A stretch of 64,000 nucleotides of DNA from Symsagittifera roscoffensis (lineage: Eukaryota; Xenacoelomorpha; Acoela; Convolutidae), in contig NC_087067.1 in NCBI RefSeq assembly GCF_963678635.1, forward strand, positions 2,666,001 through 2,730,000, in the 5' to 3' direction. Shown here piece after piece: positions 44,728-59,300 of this stretch. The notes under the pieces are model-generated. The model did no database searches, was not told the DNA's origin, and saw only the letters and a program-made list of their open reading frames with translations. The translations under genes were made by a program, and so were the position numbers. Positions within the stretch are counted from its first letter, which is position 1. Each line of letters begins with the position of its first letter.

Positions 44728-47485
44728 CTAAAGAAAACACTTGGATTAAAAACCAAGTTGGTGTTTTTTGTTCAGCTGCCCTTAGAAGAAAAAACTTTGG
44801 TATCGAAACTTTTAAATCATCAAATCAGTTTTTTTTGTAATAATTTTTGTTTTTCAGTTTTTGTAATTAGCAGCTGTTTCCCATGATAACCGGCTAGCAA
44901 CACGTATCAACGATTTGGATTTGAGGAATTGCAGCGTTTAGTTCATATCTAAATATACTATATGAAGATACTTTTAGTTTGAATAAAAGCTCATTGATTG
45001 GTTTGAGTCAATTGAAAAGAAAATTGGCAACCTCGGGGGCGGGGGAGGGAGCTATGATTTTTTTGCCACTCAGCTGGTAGGGGGGTATAATTTTTTGCTA
45101 CTAAGCTAGTGGGGGGGGGGGGGGTTAAATTTTTTATACTTAACGTAGGAGGGGGGGGGGGTGGTTTTGGTTATATCGTGTAGGTCCTCAAATTGCGTTA
45201 TAATAATTTCAACGATTACAGTGCTGATTTAAATTAACCGGACGAAACGCGTTAAACTTGAAATTTAAAACCCGTTTTTCTCAAATTGGGTTGAGTTTAG
45301 GCGAAAACTTATGAAGAGAAAACTTGCTTAAAATGTTAGCAGAATTAATATGGTGTAATTTGGTTTGCGAAGTTCGGGCCCAAAATTTTACCCCAAAAAT
45401 GGGTCAATTTGGCTTTTCTTAGTTAATCAAAAATTACGCCGAAAATACTCAGTCGATCACAGACATAATTATATCAAAGTGAGCCGCTTAAGTAGCCCAA
45501 CAAACTCTATGAAGGGTATTTTCTTCAAAAAAAATTGCAAATTGTTTAAAAATTGTTTTTAAATAAAAAGTTGGTGTTTTATATAGAAAAAACGACCTTT
45601 TTTGTCTGTCAAACAGAAATAAATTAACTTATACAATATTTTGGAGATTGTACTCTTCTTAAAGTTTGTTGGGCTACGTAAGGGGCTCACTTTGATATAA
45701 TTATGTCTGTGATCGACTGAGTATTTTCGGCGTAATTTTTGATTAACTAAGAAAAGCCAAATTGACCCATTTTTGGGGTAAAATTTTTGGCCCGAATTTT
45801 GCAAAACAAATTACACCATATCAATTCTGCTAAAATTTTAAGCAAGTTTTGTCTTCATAAGTTTTCGCCTAAACTCAACCCAATTTGAGAAAAACGGGTT
45901 TTAAATTTCAAGTTTAACGCGTTTCGTCCGGTTAATTTAAATCAGTACTGTAGCAGCGAATGTTAAACTGTGTTACTCACGAGTGAGGCAATTTAAGCGT
46001 CTCCCTCTGAATGACAGAGTAGTTGTGAGGGGCGAACAGGTCCCCGTGTTGGTCGTAACTAGTCTTCAATTCGAAGTCCAGGGCGTCCCGGGGGGCCAGG
46101 GGGTCGTGGTGGGCGGCCATGCGACGCACACTCTGCAGAGTGGGGGTCATGTTCAGTCTGTTCCAGGGGTCCTTCTGCTGGTCCAGATGGGTGGCCTCTT
46201 TGTACAACCTAGGCTGAAAACACAAACAACACCTGAATCGGCTTTTTTCCGGTCCCTCATACTACATTTCAACTTCAATTTTAAATAACTAAGTTTACAT
46301 TGTCATAACGTTAAAAAACTTGTGAACAAACTAACTATTTGGGTGGATTAAGTAATTTTGTCGATTTTTTTTGGAAGACCAAATTGGTTTCCGAGTTCTC
46401 CCCTAAGCACTATAAAGACCTTTTTCCTTTTCCCCGCACCTGCAAATTTTTACATGTAAATTTGTTGACCACATTGCCCGATTGTAATGAAAATTTACAT
46501 ACGGACTAAAAAGGCCACGACAAACATATTTGGTTTTCATACTCAATCTCGTATAACCACTCGTTACACTAATATATTGAAGCTCGTGTGAGGTGGGGGG
46601 GGGGGGGGGGGGAAGAAGAGCCAAGACTTTGATTTGGCTAAAATTTTGGCAAAGCAGCTAGAAAAAAAAAGAGCGTTTAGGCATTTTTTTGGGTCTTTCA
46701 GCCAAAACTGGATATCTCAAAATAGTACAAAGGCCCCACCCCCTTAATCCGCCCCTGTTTCTTCATGCCATACAGAGTAAAATCACGCTTCTCTCCCCCA
46801 CCTCATATGGGCACCAACTGCTTGGTGTAATGAGTAGTTTCAAAAGGTTGGCTATGAAGACTAAATATGTTTGTCATGGCCTAATTAGTCTGCTCTTCAA
46901 CTTTTATAACAATCGGAAAATGTGAACAATAAATTTACTTGTAAAACCTTGCAGGAGGTATGGGGGAGATAATTGTTTTACAACTCAATATTACAATGAT
47001 CAATATTACGATGTTAAGACTGAAAAACTAATCTTTTCGTAATGTTCAATTTGTTCAACCAAGTCCAGTTCATACCAAGTTTAAGACAATTGAAAATGAT
47101 TTTTACAAAAATTGAAAATTAAATGTGGGGAAGTGTAAATAGCCCAGAAACGAACGCGTTGTTTTTCTTCAATATTTCAGAAATAGTAAAAATAGTTGAA
47201 AATAGAAAATAGTTTGCAAAAATGAATTTAAATGTTGGTGGCGGAGGGAAGAAAAGCGCAAGTTGATGCTTATATCTGTTCAGGGAAGATCCATAGACGA
47301 GATATAGCCCCCCGCCAATAAACTATAGATCCCATTATACAAAACTGTTACTGTTGAGGGGCTGTTAGGAGGGGATTTTAATGGACATGAAATAAATTTG
47401 CAATGCCGATGAGTGTTTGTGTGCGCGCGCGTTTGTGTGTGTGTATGTGTGTGGGTCGATGTATGTGTGTGTGTGTGTGTGTGTA

Positions 47486-47540
<55 letters not shown>

Positions 47541-47645
47541 TGATGTGTGTGTTTGTGCATGTTTGTGTGTGTGTGTGTGTATGCTTGTGTGTGTGTGTGT
47601 GTGGGTCGATGTGTATGGGTGTGTGTGTGGGTCGATGTGTGTGTA

Positions 47646-47686
<41 letters not shown>

Positions 47687-47687
47687 C

Positions 47688-47721
<34 letters not shown>

Positions 47722-49916
47722 TTTATGTTTGTGTGTATGGGTGTTGGTAAGGCAGTCCAAGATACTCAGGGCCAAGTAGTTTTTTGTTTGATCTATGAAG
47801 ATAAAAAATGGTCAGAAAAATCAGAAAAAAAACTGATCACACACCAAGTACAGCCGGTTGCTCGGCAAGTAGCGTAGAATGATCTGGCCATATTTTTTAA
47901 AAACTACAACAACAGGTGTTTTGTTTCAATTTAGTGTCGTTTTTGTGCGTGATTTGATGAAAAGATCTGAACAAAAGACGGCTTCTTTTGCACTCCTCCA
48001 AAGGTCAATTTTCTTAGTTGTTTTACGTATCAATATGGCTAAATTTGTGATGATTTTATTTGAAGTATGGATACAAATATGTTAACTTTAGTTAGCTTGC
48101 CTACCATGCCAATTTTCATTGCATTACGACCATGTAAAAATAGTTTTTCAAATTTGAAGTTTAAAGTTAGAGTTTCGAAAATAAAAAAGCTAGAGCGCAA
48201 AAACCTAGATTTTTTGCGTATAAATGCTTTTGATATTTTTGAATTTTTTCCCAAACAAAGAGCTTCGACTAAAAAATCTGCAAAAAACTGCTAAAAAAAC
48301 TGCAAAAAAGTAAAAAGTAAATTCATTTGTTTTTCTTGTTCGCATTTTAAAACTTGTTTTTTAAATAAAAATTTTTATGTTTTTTTTCGAAGCTTGTTTT
48401 TTTTTGTTATAATGGCTGAATTATGGCGTTTTGCCCTTGATAGTGATGTATTTAGTTGTTATCTGAAAAAATTATGAAAAATTTGATACATTTAAAAGAC
48501 ATCTAAAATTACCCTATTTTTCAACATTCTTATTGAAAATTTCAGCTCTTTTCCAGTTCCCCCCCCCTCTTTGGTTTTTTTCTGAAATTCATTATACGAA
48601 AGTCTATTTAAAATGATTTATCATGTTATGAACTGCATCAAAACCTGTCAGCGTGAACAGGTGAACAAATTTTTACAAAATTTCTTACATGAAAAACGCC
48701 GTGTGAATAATTTTTGAACAGCTTTGTTTTGTAATCTTACGAGGGGGGTGGGAAACTGGAAAGTTTTGCATAATTTTCTCAGTCGAGCGAGAAAAATTGA
48801 GGTAAAGTTGCATGTCTCAAAAAAGAAATAAAATTATTCAGTTGTAATCACTGGTTTTTGCCGGAACAAAATGTTTGAATTTGTTCTTATGATGGGCTCT
48901 TTTCCAGTCCCCCCCCCCTTTCAAACTCAATTTTGAAAAGTCTATTTAACGTTGTCAAAATGTAATGAAATTTGGCGTGGTGAAGAAATCGACAATTTTG
49001 AACAGATTTGTTCTTCATACTTTACAGCGTAACTTCACGCATTTAGCCGTAATAACACGTAAAACAAATATAAAACTCGATATTTTGAAAGGGGGGGGGG
49101 GGGGAAACTGGAAAAGAGCCTTATGATGTAAGGGGCCCACCCACTGTATGCCAGATTTCAAAATGTTTTCTGTTTCAAATCATGAAACAGACAAAAATGT
49201 TTCTGGCGTTTTGTTTTCACACCAGGAATGGAACAAATTTAACGGGAATTTTTATGAGTTATGAAATTTGAAAGGTTTTGCTCCAGTCTATAGGAATTTA
49301 AGAAACGTAATACGGAGCAATTGAGCAAACAGGAAATGAGATAACTGTTAGAAAAATTTTAAATTTCTTGAATATTTTTCGAAAAAATCCATTAAATTTG
49401 ATTATAATCGATTATAATGGATTTTTTTTTAACTTAATTGACAGAAAAAATATTAGAATTATAACTCATTTTTATTGGGTTGAAATCGGTTATAATGTTT
49501 TATTCTGATATAAAAGTTTTGGGATTATCATCTATTTTTAATCGATTATTATGTATTTTTATAATTACGGACCATAAGTGGACCATATAATCGATATGAT
49601 CCATGTGCACTCGGTGAATGCTGCTCGCTTGCATGGATTTTCCGATCGAGTTTTTCTCGGCAATGAGAATTTTTTGGAATGTTTATTATGATCTAAGATT
49701 GTTTTATTCCGATGATTATTTGTGTGCCTGACTTTGAAAGGAAAACAAAGAAAAAATGAAACACACTCGAAGACTAAAAATCCTCTCCAACTTCAATAGT
49801 CGGAAAGGACGGCTTCATACCATGGTGCAGGTGGGCTTTCCTCTGAAGTTGTCGTCATTCTGGTACTTCTCGAGGGGAAAGGGATCTCTGCTCGACATTA
49901 GACTGCTCGCGATCAT
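44532..49916 (-). CDS. CFAP276: CFAP276 (C1orf194) family ciliary microtubule inner protein
   Basis: Three exons, 49916-49821, 46213-45981 and 44727-44532, join in phase (0, then 2) into 174 residues, close to the ~170 of the family. The family binds inside axonemal doublet microtubules of motile cilia. Diagnostic stretches are [20 protein letters not shown] near the start; [39 protein letters not shown], then [12 protein letters not shown]; and a C-terminus with [19 protein letters not shown] and DGGIFTA. These match what I recall of vertebrate C1orf194 (THLAQQ, PW-RLN-TPT, DP--P-D-LDF, GYSRK-DGG) in order and spacing. Splice sites are strong (GTATGA, GTGAGT; TTTGTGTTTTCAG, TTTTCTTTAG). Introns are 3.6 and 1.3 kb and full of MITEs. 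Nothing suggests loss of function. Confidence 0.87.
45031..45166. repeat. G-run tandem array in CFAP276 intron 2
   Basis: About three copies of a ~45-base unit, each a run of G bases followed by TAtaATTTTTT and a CTACT(A/C)AGCT-like segment. The G runs reach 14 and 11 bases. Confidence 0.75.
45219..45950. mobile_element. Tc1/mariner-type foldback element (FB4)
   Basis: CAGTGCTGATTTAAATTAAC at the left, TTAATTTAAATCAGTACTG at the right, TA on both sides (45217-45218, 45951-45952). The arms of about 300 bp are almost fully complementary around AAACTCTATGAAGGG / CTTCTTAAAGTTTG at the centre. It lies in CFAP276 intron 2, 30 bp from the exon 2 donor. Confidence 0.9.
45981..46213 (-). CDS. CFAP276: CFAP276 exon 2
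   Basis: Acceptor TTTGTGTTTTCAG|CCTAGG and donor CCTCACTC|GTGAGT. 233 bp, phase 0 in and 2 out. It encodes the conserved PW...TPTL...DP...LDF core. It is much GC-richer than the surrounding introns. Confidence 0.88.
46330..46757 (+). mobile_element. hAT-like MITE fragment with a second MITE nested inside
   Basis: The outer element shows GACCAAATTGG...GAGTTCTCCCC...CACTATAAAGACC, then after the insert AAAGAGCGTTTAGGCATTTT, GGATATCTCAAAATAGTACAAAGG and the terminus TTAATCCGCCCCTG. The insert (about 46427-46622) has CCTTTTCCCCGCACC at one end and a long G run with GAAGAAGAGCC at the other, i.e. the CTCTTTTCC family. In CFAP276 intron 1. Confidence 0.6.
47408..47745. repeat. (TG)n microsatellite/minisatellite
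   Basis: About 340 bases of TG dinucleotide broken by TATGTT, GGGTCGATG and GGGTTGATG interruptions that recur with some regularity. The open frames across it (poly C-V and T-H) are artefacts. In CFAP276 intron 1. Confidence 0.97.
48545..48766. mobile_element. G-tract MITE, copy 1
   Basis: GCTCTTTTCCAGTTCCCCCC at the left, GGGGGGTGGGAAACTGGAAAG at the right. Same family as 48895-49120, more diverged. Confidence 0.6.
48895..49120. mobile_element. G-tract MITE with perfect 8-bp target duplication
   Basis: GGCTCTTTTCCAGTCCCCCC ... and ...GGGGGGAAACTGGAAAAGAGCC form terminal inverted repeats that run on through CTTTCAAA/TTTGAAAG. The flanks are both TTATGATG (48887-48894 and 49121-49128), an exact 8-bp duplication as made by hAT transposases. 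No coding capacity. In CFAP276 intron 1. Confidence 0.88.
49821..49916 (-). CDS. CFAP276: CFAP276 exon 1
   Basis: ATG at 49916-49914 in a good context (GAGCACCATGA); 32 codons; donor TGCACCATG|GTATGA in phase 0. A second in-frame ATG seven codons in (MSSRDPF) is an alternative start and would align slightly better with the family's N-terminus. Confidence 0.82.
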
Positions 49917-50669
49917 GGTGCTCCTGTTGTCTGATTTGTTCTCTTATTTCTATAAAATTATTGCAGAATGTCTGCCAGCTCTTTTTACCGTTGTCCCGCT
50001 AAGGTTTTTTTCCTACTCTACATTAACCAGCAAACTATGCCAATATAATTAAATTAACAGGTTTTGTTTCAAAATTAACAGTTTGTTTTACTAGAATGGG
50101 TAATAGGGGCTATAACAGGGGGGGTGTTGTTTCAAGTGAGAGTTGGGTGGTTATCAAAAGCTTCCCGAGTTTTATACATAGAGACTGAATATCTTATGTA
50201 TACACAGAGACTGTTTGTACAAGCTTTCACCACAATTGACGCATTGAACAGAAGTTTCCAAAAAAAAGAAAAAAAAACCTTATGTAGGGGGACGGCAAAA
50301 GTGCTTGCCTGTTCAGACTAATTACTTATTTTTACCTCGGTTAAACGAAGTTTGTTTCGCGTTCCTTGTTTTCTCTTCAACGCGTGTTGGTTCCAGCGGC
50401 GTGTGAGACGGTGGTAGGACTTGGTTCTATAAAACGTAGTAAAGCAATCAGGAGATGTTCTTTCAAAATTATGATGGTCTATTTTTCACTATGTTTGCTT
50501 TGTTAAAAACAGCTGATGGTTAGTACGCACGTGCTCATTAATAAACACAGAAATCACTTTTATCTACTCAAATATACAAAACATAGAGTATAGTCTGAAA
50601 ACTGTTCTCTTGTAGTGTTTTAGAATTCTTAAAACAAGTTGACCATGTATAGATATACTTACAATTTGG

Positions 50670-50919
50670 GGTCTTCTCCAACCCCAATCCCTCTCACCCC
50701 CCCCCCCAATATTTAAATTCAATTTTGATAAAAAACAACCATTTTAACATTTTCAAAAAGCAACGAAATTTGCATTGTGAACAAACTAATTATAGTGAAG
50801 AGATTTGTTTTTCATACTTTACACAGTAACATCACAATTTTAGCTGTATTAACACATAAATGAACGCGTAAAATAAACATTAAACTCGTAGGTTCAAAGG
50901 GGGAAACTGGAAAGGAGCC
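50670..50919. mobile_element. G-tract MITE, copy 3
   Basis: GGTCTTCTCCAACCCC...CACCCCCCCCCC at the left and AAGGGGGAAACTGGAAAGGAGCC at the right. The interior shares TTCATACTTTACA.AGTAACATCAC and AACACATAAA with 48895-49120. A fourth, more diverged copy is at about 51313-51530 (GCTCTTTTCCACCCCC / GGGAAAAGGGAAAAGAATCC). Confidence 0.6.
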
Positions 50920-51530
50920 AAAAATAGAAGTTAAGTAACATCGGGGAAAAGGGAAAAGAGCCGCAACTTAATCTCAATAAACAGTTGTTGTTTTTTAAAT
51001 GATAGTGAATTATTTTCTTCTTTGAATCTTAGATCCCAGACTCACGCTTAGACTTTGAAAGTTTCGGCCGGAAAATTTGAATACACTGTCGCGAAAGCCC
51101 CGCCATGGGTCGCGATAGTCTCAACCTAAACTTTCCAGACTATACGACTTTGTGTCAAAATGTTTGTGATTATTATAGTCTCTAAAGTCTGGGCATAATT
51201 TTTCCAGACTTTTGCGACTTAATTTCAGACTTTTGCAACCAAATATTCGAACTCAATTTTCTCAACCTTTCATTGGTCTTTGCTCAAAAACGATATCTAA
51301 ATTTCATTTAAAGCTCTTTTCCACCCCCACTCACATATAAATGTTCCATTTTCTCGGTTGTCTTACGTGTTATTATGTCGGGATGCATAATGTTACGATG
51401 TACGGTATGAAGAAAAAACTGTTTCGCAAGAATTAGTTAGCTCACCATGCAAAACTGCATTACATAATGGCAAGGTAAATTTAATTTCTCATATGAAATT
51501 CACATGTGCGGGAAAAGGGAAAAGAATCCA

Positions 51531-54622
<3,092 letters not shown>

Positions 54623-54888
54623 AAAATATCTATCTAAAAAATGTTCGGTATAAAATTTGAATTTTGTCTGAGTTTTTAAAGTTTTTTTTGTGTGATGTTT
54701 TTCCTCTTGACTGTGGTGTTAAACATCTATGCTATTTGCACGCCATTTGGTTCTCTCGGATAGTTTTTTGTTAACAATTCAATATAACAGCCTATACAAT
54801 AACAGACGGTAAATTAATAAACAGGCTGCTATGATAAATAACAGACTGTTATTATGATTTTTCATTATGAAAAACTCCTTACCAAGTT

Positions 54889-55245
54889 TTGAAAAAGAAT
54901 AAGCGTTGTGTAAAACTTTGTACTCGTTCCGGTGCAACTTTTTTTTTGATCAACAAAAATGCAAAAGAGTTCTTCTTCGGGTTAGTTTTAGTGTTATTTC
55001 ACGTTTCAATAATTGATTTACACGCAAATAAGAATGTAAGCAGGGTCGGGTCATTATCATGTTATAGCTGCGAGTCAGAAGATCTTAAAATTAGGGAGAA
55101 AATGCATAGATTTGAGAAGTCTCGGTATAAAAATTTTGCTTTTACCCTCATTTTGAGCGATCATAAGCGAACGAGAAATGTAGTTCAACTAGCTTATTCC
55201 GCTTTGGAAAAAATATTTTTCATTCCGTTTTTTGTAGTTTTTTAA
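54889..55245 (+). CDS. Hypothetical 118-codon open frame
   Basis: A relatively long frame for such AT-rich sequence. It has a hydrophobic stretch (FFFGLVLVLFHVSIIDLHA) followed by VGSLSCYSCESED, which recalls the start of a Ly6-type domain, but only two cysteines are present and the rest does not fit. The frame starts at a TTG codon. Probably chance. Confidence 0.18.
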   Translation: MKKNKRCVKLCTRSGATFFLINKNAKEFFFGLVLVLFHVSIIDLHANKNVSRVGSLSCYSCESEDLKIREKMHRFEKSRYKNFAFTLILSDHKRTRNVVQLAYSALEKIFFIPFFVVF

Positions 55246-55510
55246 GAAGTAACTATGACATAAAACACTCTGTGGTACTTGCACAGCATCCGGTTATCCT
55301 TGTTTGCGATAAATTAGAGCATTCTAAAAAATTGGAGCATTCTAAAAAAAATTGCTCTAAATTGAAAATGTTATCATATTTAAGTACTGTTGAAACATTT
55401 CTTAAGTGTCGAAATAGTGTGGTCTGAATCATTTCTTTCAGAAAATTTGTTTTCGACCGAAATATCACGATATACGCTTTACTCGCAAAATAGTTTCTAA
55501 AGTTTCAGAA

Positions 55511-55928
55511 CAGGAGTGGATCTAAGTTTTCTTGAGGTGTTGTAGGGTTTTCGAAGAAAATTCGAAAACTTTGCTGGCCTTTTTTCGTTTTACTTTGACC
55601 AAATTGAATGTTTTTAGCTCTCCTAAATCACAATGAGGCCTTATTCTGACCAAATTTTCTGAGACAACCAAACAAAAGGTGTTTTTACAGATTTTTTGGA
55701 AAGTGTTGGCCAAAAAATTGCGTTTTTATTGGCGCGCGCTCCCCTCAAAGTTAGTATTTATTGGGAGGGAGTATTATTCCAAAGATAGGGACAGCCAAGT
55801 ATTGATGTCTTAAATTAGTACCGAAGAAAGGACCCTTTGGGTGGGTTGGCAGGGTCAAGTTCTTAAGGGAAGACAAGCTTTATTCCCACCATAACTCCCC
55901 AACCCCCCTCCCCCTAAATCCGCTGCTG
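55511..55928 (+). mobile_element. hAT-like MITE
   Basis: CAGGAGTGGATCTAAG at the left and CCTAAATCCGCTGCTG at the right, with family blocks GGCGCGCGCTCCCCTC and GGACCCTTTGGGTGGG. No clear target duplication. It is the nearest repeat upstream of the GPCR gene start. Confidence 0.75.
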
Positions 55929-56156
55929 GATAATTATTTAGTTTTTATACCTATTTAAGCTATTAATAATTAATTATATGTCGTAATTTAGTTTCAGTGC
56001 TTATCATAAAGGTTTTTGATCGGAATCTGAGCATTGTTCGCACATTTACCAATTTTTCCCATTTTTTGTAGTTTCTCATGTGTATCGTAATTTTTAGTTT
56101 TTTTAGGGCCTACAATTGGATTCAAAGTTTCAGGCAATCTACCATATTTTATAATC

Positions 56157-56327
56157 ATGAGCAATATCTCAGTATTTGGAAACTGGAGTGACGATGGTGG
56201 TGATTTGGACATGACGACAGCGAGGACAACCTCAAGACCGTTTAACTTGTTCTCGATTATCTCGGTTGGCTTTTGGACTTATACGCAAGCATATTGGAAG
56301 ATCAAACTGGCAAACTTGATTGTTATG
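56157..56327 (+). CDS. GPCR exon 1 (start, N-terminus, first half of TM1)
   Basis: ATG at 56157; MSNISVFGNWSDDGG start; donor TGTTATG|GTAAGA in phase 0. It is joined to exon 2 after KIKLANLIVM, which makes one continuous hydrophobic TM1. Confidence 0.7.
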
Positions 56328-59300
56328 GTAAGATCAAGAAATTTAAACATCTGTCAGATCTTTTATTGATTTCGCGAAAAAATTTAACAAATTTGAAGAC
56401 TTGTCCTTGGAATCCAAGAAAATACAAGCTCAAAATTGTGCGCCTATCCAGTGCAATTTGGCTTGTATTGGTGTTAACTTCTTAGTTGCTTCTGCATCCA
56501 CATTTTCATAAGGCACCAAATTTAGCGCCAGCAACTTAAATGGATGAGTTTTACTGGTCAAATCAGCTATCACAACAAAAACTCGGATGTCGGGTAAATT
56601 ATCATCAAACATCATGTGAGCCGTGCTCCAATTTGTATTGAAGAACTCCCAAGACCAAAATATTGTGTAAAAATTTTGCAGTTTAGAGAGAAGAGTGATG
56701 TGATAAAATTGAGTCGTAGTCGCACACTCACTATGGCTTCATTTTCACTATTCAGGATCAAGTTCTAAACTAGTATTTATAAGCAATTATATTATTGATA
56801 AAACTATCGCCATAAAATATTACTAACTAACCAATCATATTTCATAACTAACACTGACAATTATTTGTAGTGCTAAAACTACTTGTAGCTTCAGCACGAA
56901 AACATTTTGAATAAATCTTAGAAGACAGTTGTTCCATAACCCGCAAATACCAGTATATACTAGATCTATTGAGACTAGGAGATATAAGAGTAAGATTAAG
57001 ATTGGTATTAGACTAAGAAGTTGCACGAATCTATCCGGCCGAAAATAAGATAGCGTGACAAACAGACGGTGTACCTCATCTGAAATTACTCTATGAGAAA
57101 GCTACCTAGTGCTTAAACTCAATTCAGTGTCTGAACTGTTTTTTTAAACAAATCTGCCGTGTAAAAAAACTAAGCATAAAAGAATCGTCCAGGATGCTAA
57201 CTTAACCCATTCCCCAAAACCCCCAAACATCCAAATGTTATATCACAAGAAACGACAAGACCTTTGAAGCGAAATCGAACTTTATTTTAATTTTTATGCT
57301 TTTTGAAGTTTCAATAACAATGGCAGACTTTGCTTGCTCTCGGTACATAAACTCGCTATCCATGTTTGCTTCATTTGAGCGAGAGGATGAAAATCCCTCG
57401 CCCTATTAAACTAGAGTATTACTTGTCAGAAATAAGAGATTATGAATAACAAAAAACGGGCTGCCTTGAATTTTCAGAAAACAATCTAAGAATGCTGAGC
57501 AGTTTTTACAGAGTCAGTTTTACACAAAATCGGTTCCTAAAAATCAGTGATAAAATTCGGGATCTAAAAATAAATCAAAAGAAGCAACTAAATAGTTTTT
57601 TCTCTAATTAAATGCCAAGACTGATGACTGCCTTCGTCTTCTCAGCTCAAAACTTATTCAAAATAAATAAGTGTACTCTTTTTCTGGTACTTTGAGAAGT
57701 TTCAAAGCTTTTTAAATTAGGCTTCATAATAATGAGTTTCCATCCGGTAAACTACCGTTTTAGTTTGAAATGCTTGCAGGTGTGAGATTTTAATTTGAAA
57801 TGCTATGAGCCAGTGTATTAGTAAAGCAATTTTGGTTCACCTTTTTGTGAATATTTAGATCAGTAAATGAGAAAAGTTTATATCAGTGAACTGGACCAGA
57901 AAATTAAATGTTTGGATCGATTTTTTTAGTGTTTGTATTCTTGTAAGATGCATAACCTTATACAAAATGATTTTTAAAAAGTTGGTTCTAAAAATACGGT
58001 TTAATTATTTCAAGAAACGGTTTCAAAATTGATGTCTTGCACCTAATAGTTTGAAGCATTTCTAATGATAAAAAATAGTCCAACCAAAAATTCTTTTCTG
58101 TTATGCGGCACAAAAGAACCAAATGTGTATATGAGCTGCTGTTTTTCATAAAAATCCGGATTTCATTCGCTGGAATTATTTTGAACTAATCAGATTTGAG
58201 CAGTATGATTTGAGCAGCATCAAATTTTAACAGACAAGACCTCAACCAAATTTAAAAAAGGTTTTTGTGTTTTAGTCAATCACTGGCCTGCTTTCTCTGG
58301 TTCTCAACTCATACATCGTTGGTCTGTTTTTGTTCGTATCACAGTTCCGACGTCTAGAGTACTACCCATTAGCTTTGAATTCTTTCATCGACATTTTTGG
58401 AAGCGGCATCGTTCCACCAGTTACGGAGTTCCTGTTTGCTACAATTGCAATAAATCATGACACTCAAAACTATGCTTTCCAGGCGGGCTTCTGCATTTAA
58501 ATATTTATTGGCTCAAAAAAAGAATCAACATTAAGCGACAGCAACAAAAACGTTTACTTTCTGTACGAAAAATAATTGCAATTAAACTTTGACATAAAAA
58601 TGACCCTGTAAATCCCGTACCCTGTAAATTTTTCAAGATAAATTTTGATTTTTTTCTTCCGGAAAATATTATTACCTACAACCTTTTTAAATTTATTTTT
58701 TTTAAACATATTAATATTTCTTTTTTTTTTCATTTTTCAAAACTCTCTTTTTGATTTCTCATTTAAAACATAACTTGCCACTAAAGTTTTTCAGACTTGA
58801 ACAGCCATGAAAAAAAATATATCAGATCTAAAATTCTAATAAAATAGTTTTAAACGATATCTGTATTCAAAATTATTTCTGTGAAATTACTTAAACAAAT
58901 TTGCTTCATTTGGCAAAACACCATCAAGCCACGAAGGCCCATTTTAAATTTTTTTCATACTTTTAAATGCTCAACTATTTTTCATTCCAAACTATATGAG
59001 TACAATCTATACATTCCGAACAAACATTTGAACTTGCAAATTGATATATATTTTGGAGAATATTCTACTTAATTTATATGTCTAGCTGTAAAACATCCAT
59101 GATATCTAGGATTGAATAGTAAGTTAAAATCCAAAAAACACTTCATTGCTGGTTTCCTAAGATGCAAAAGTCCATTGCTGAAAGGGCAAGATTGTGGAAG
59201 CTATTCGACAGTACTACTTCAAAAACTTATATGTGGAATGCGCATGCAATTTCTTTCGCGTTCTCTTTGCTCAGGTAAAATCTTTTCTCAAATTTTTCGC

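Noticed and set aside
47365-47877. Several long open frames (poly T-H on minus, poly C-V on plus)
   Set aside because: They are six-frame readings of a (TG)n simple repeat; no start context, splice sites or family content.
48039-48294. Overlapping frames on both strands (71 and 75 codons)
   Set aside because: Low-complexity K/F-rich translation of AT-rich intron; no splice or domain support.
56273-56485. Alternative frame through GPCR exon 1 (LYASILEDQTGKLDCYGKIK)
   Set aside because: It ignores the GTAAGA donor and does not join in phase to exon 2, whereas the chosen frame produces a continuous TM1.
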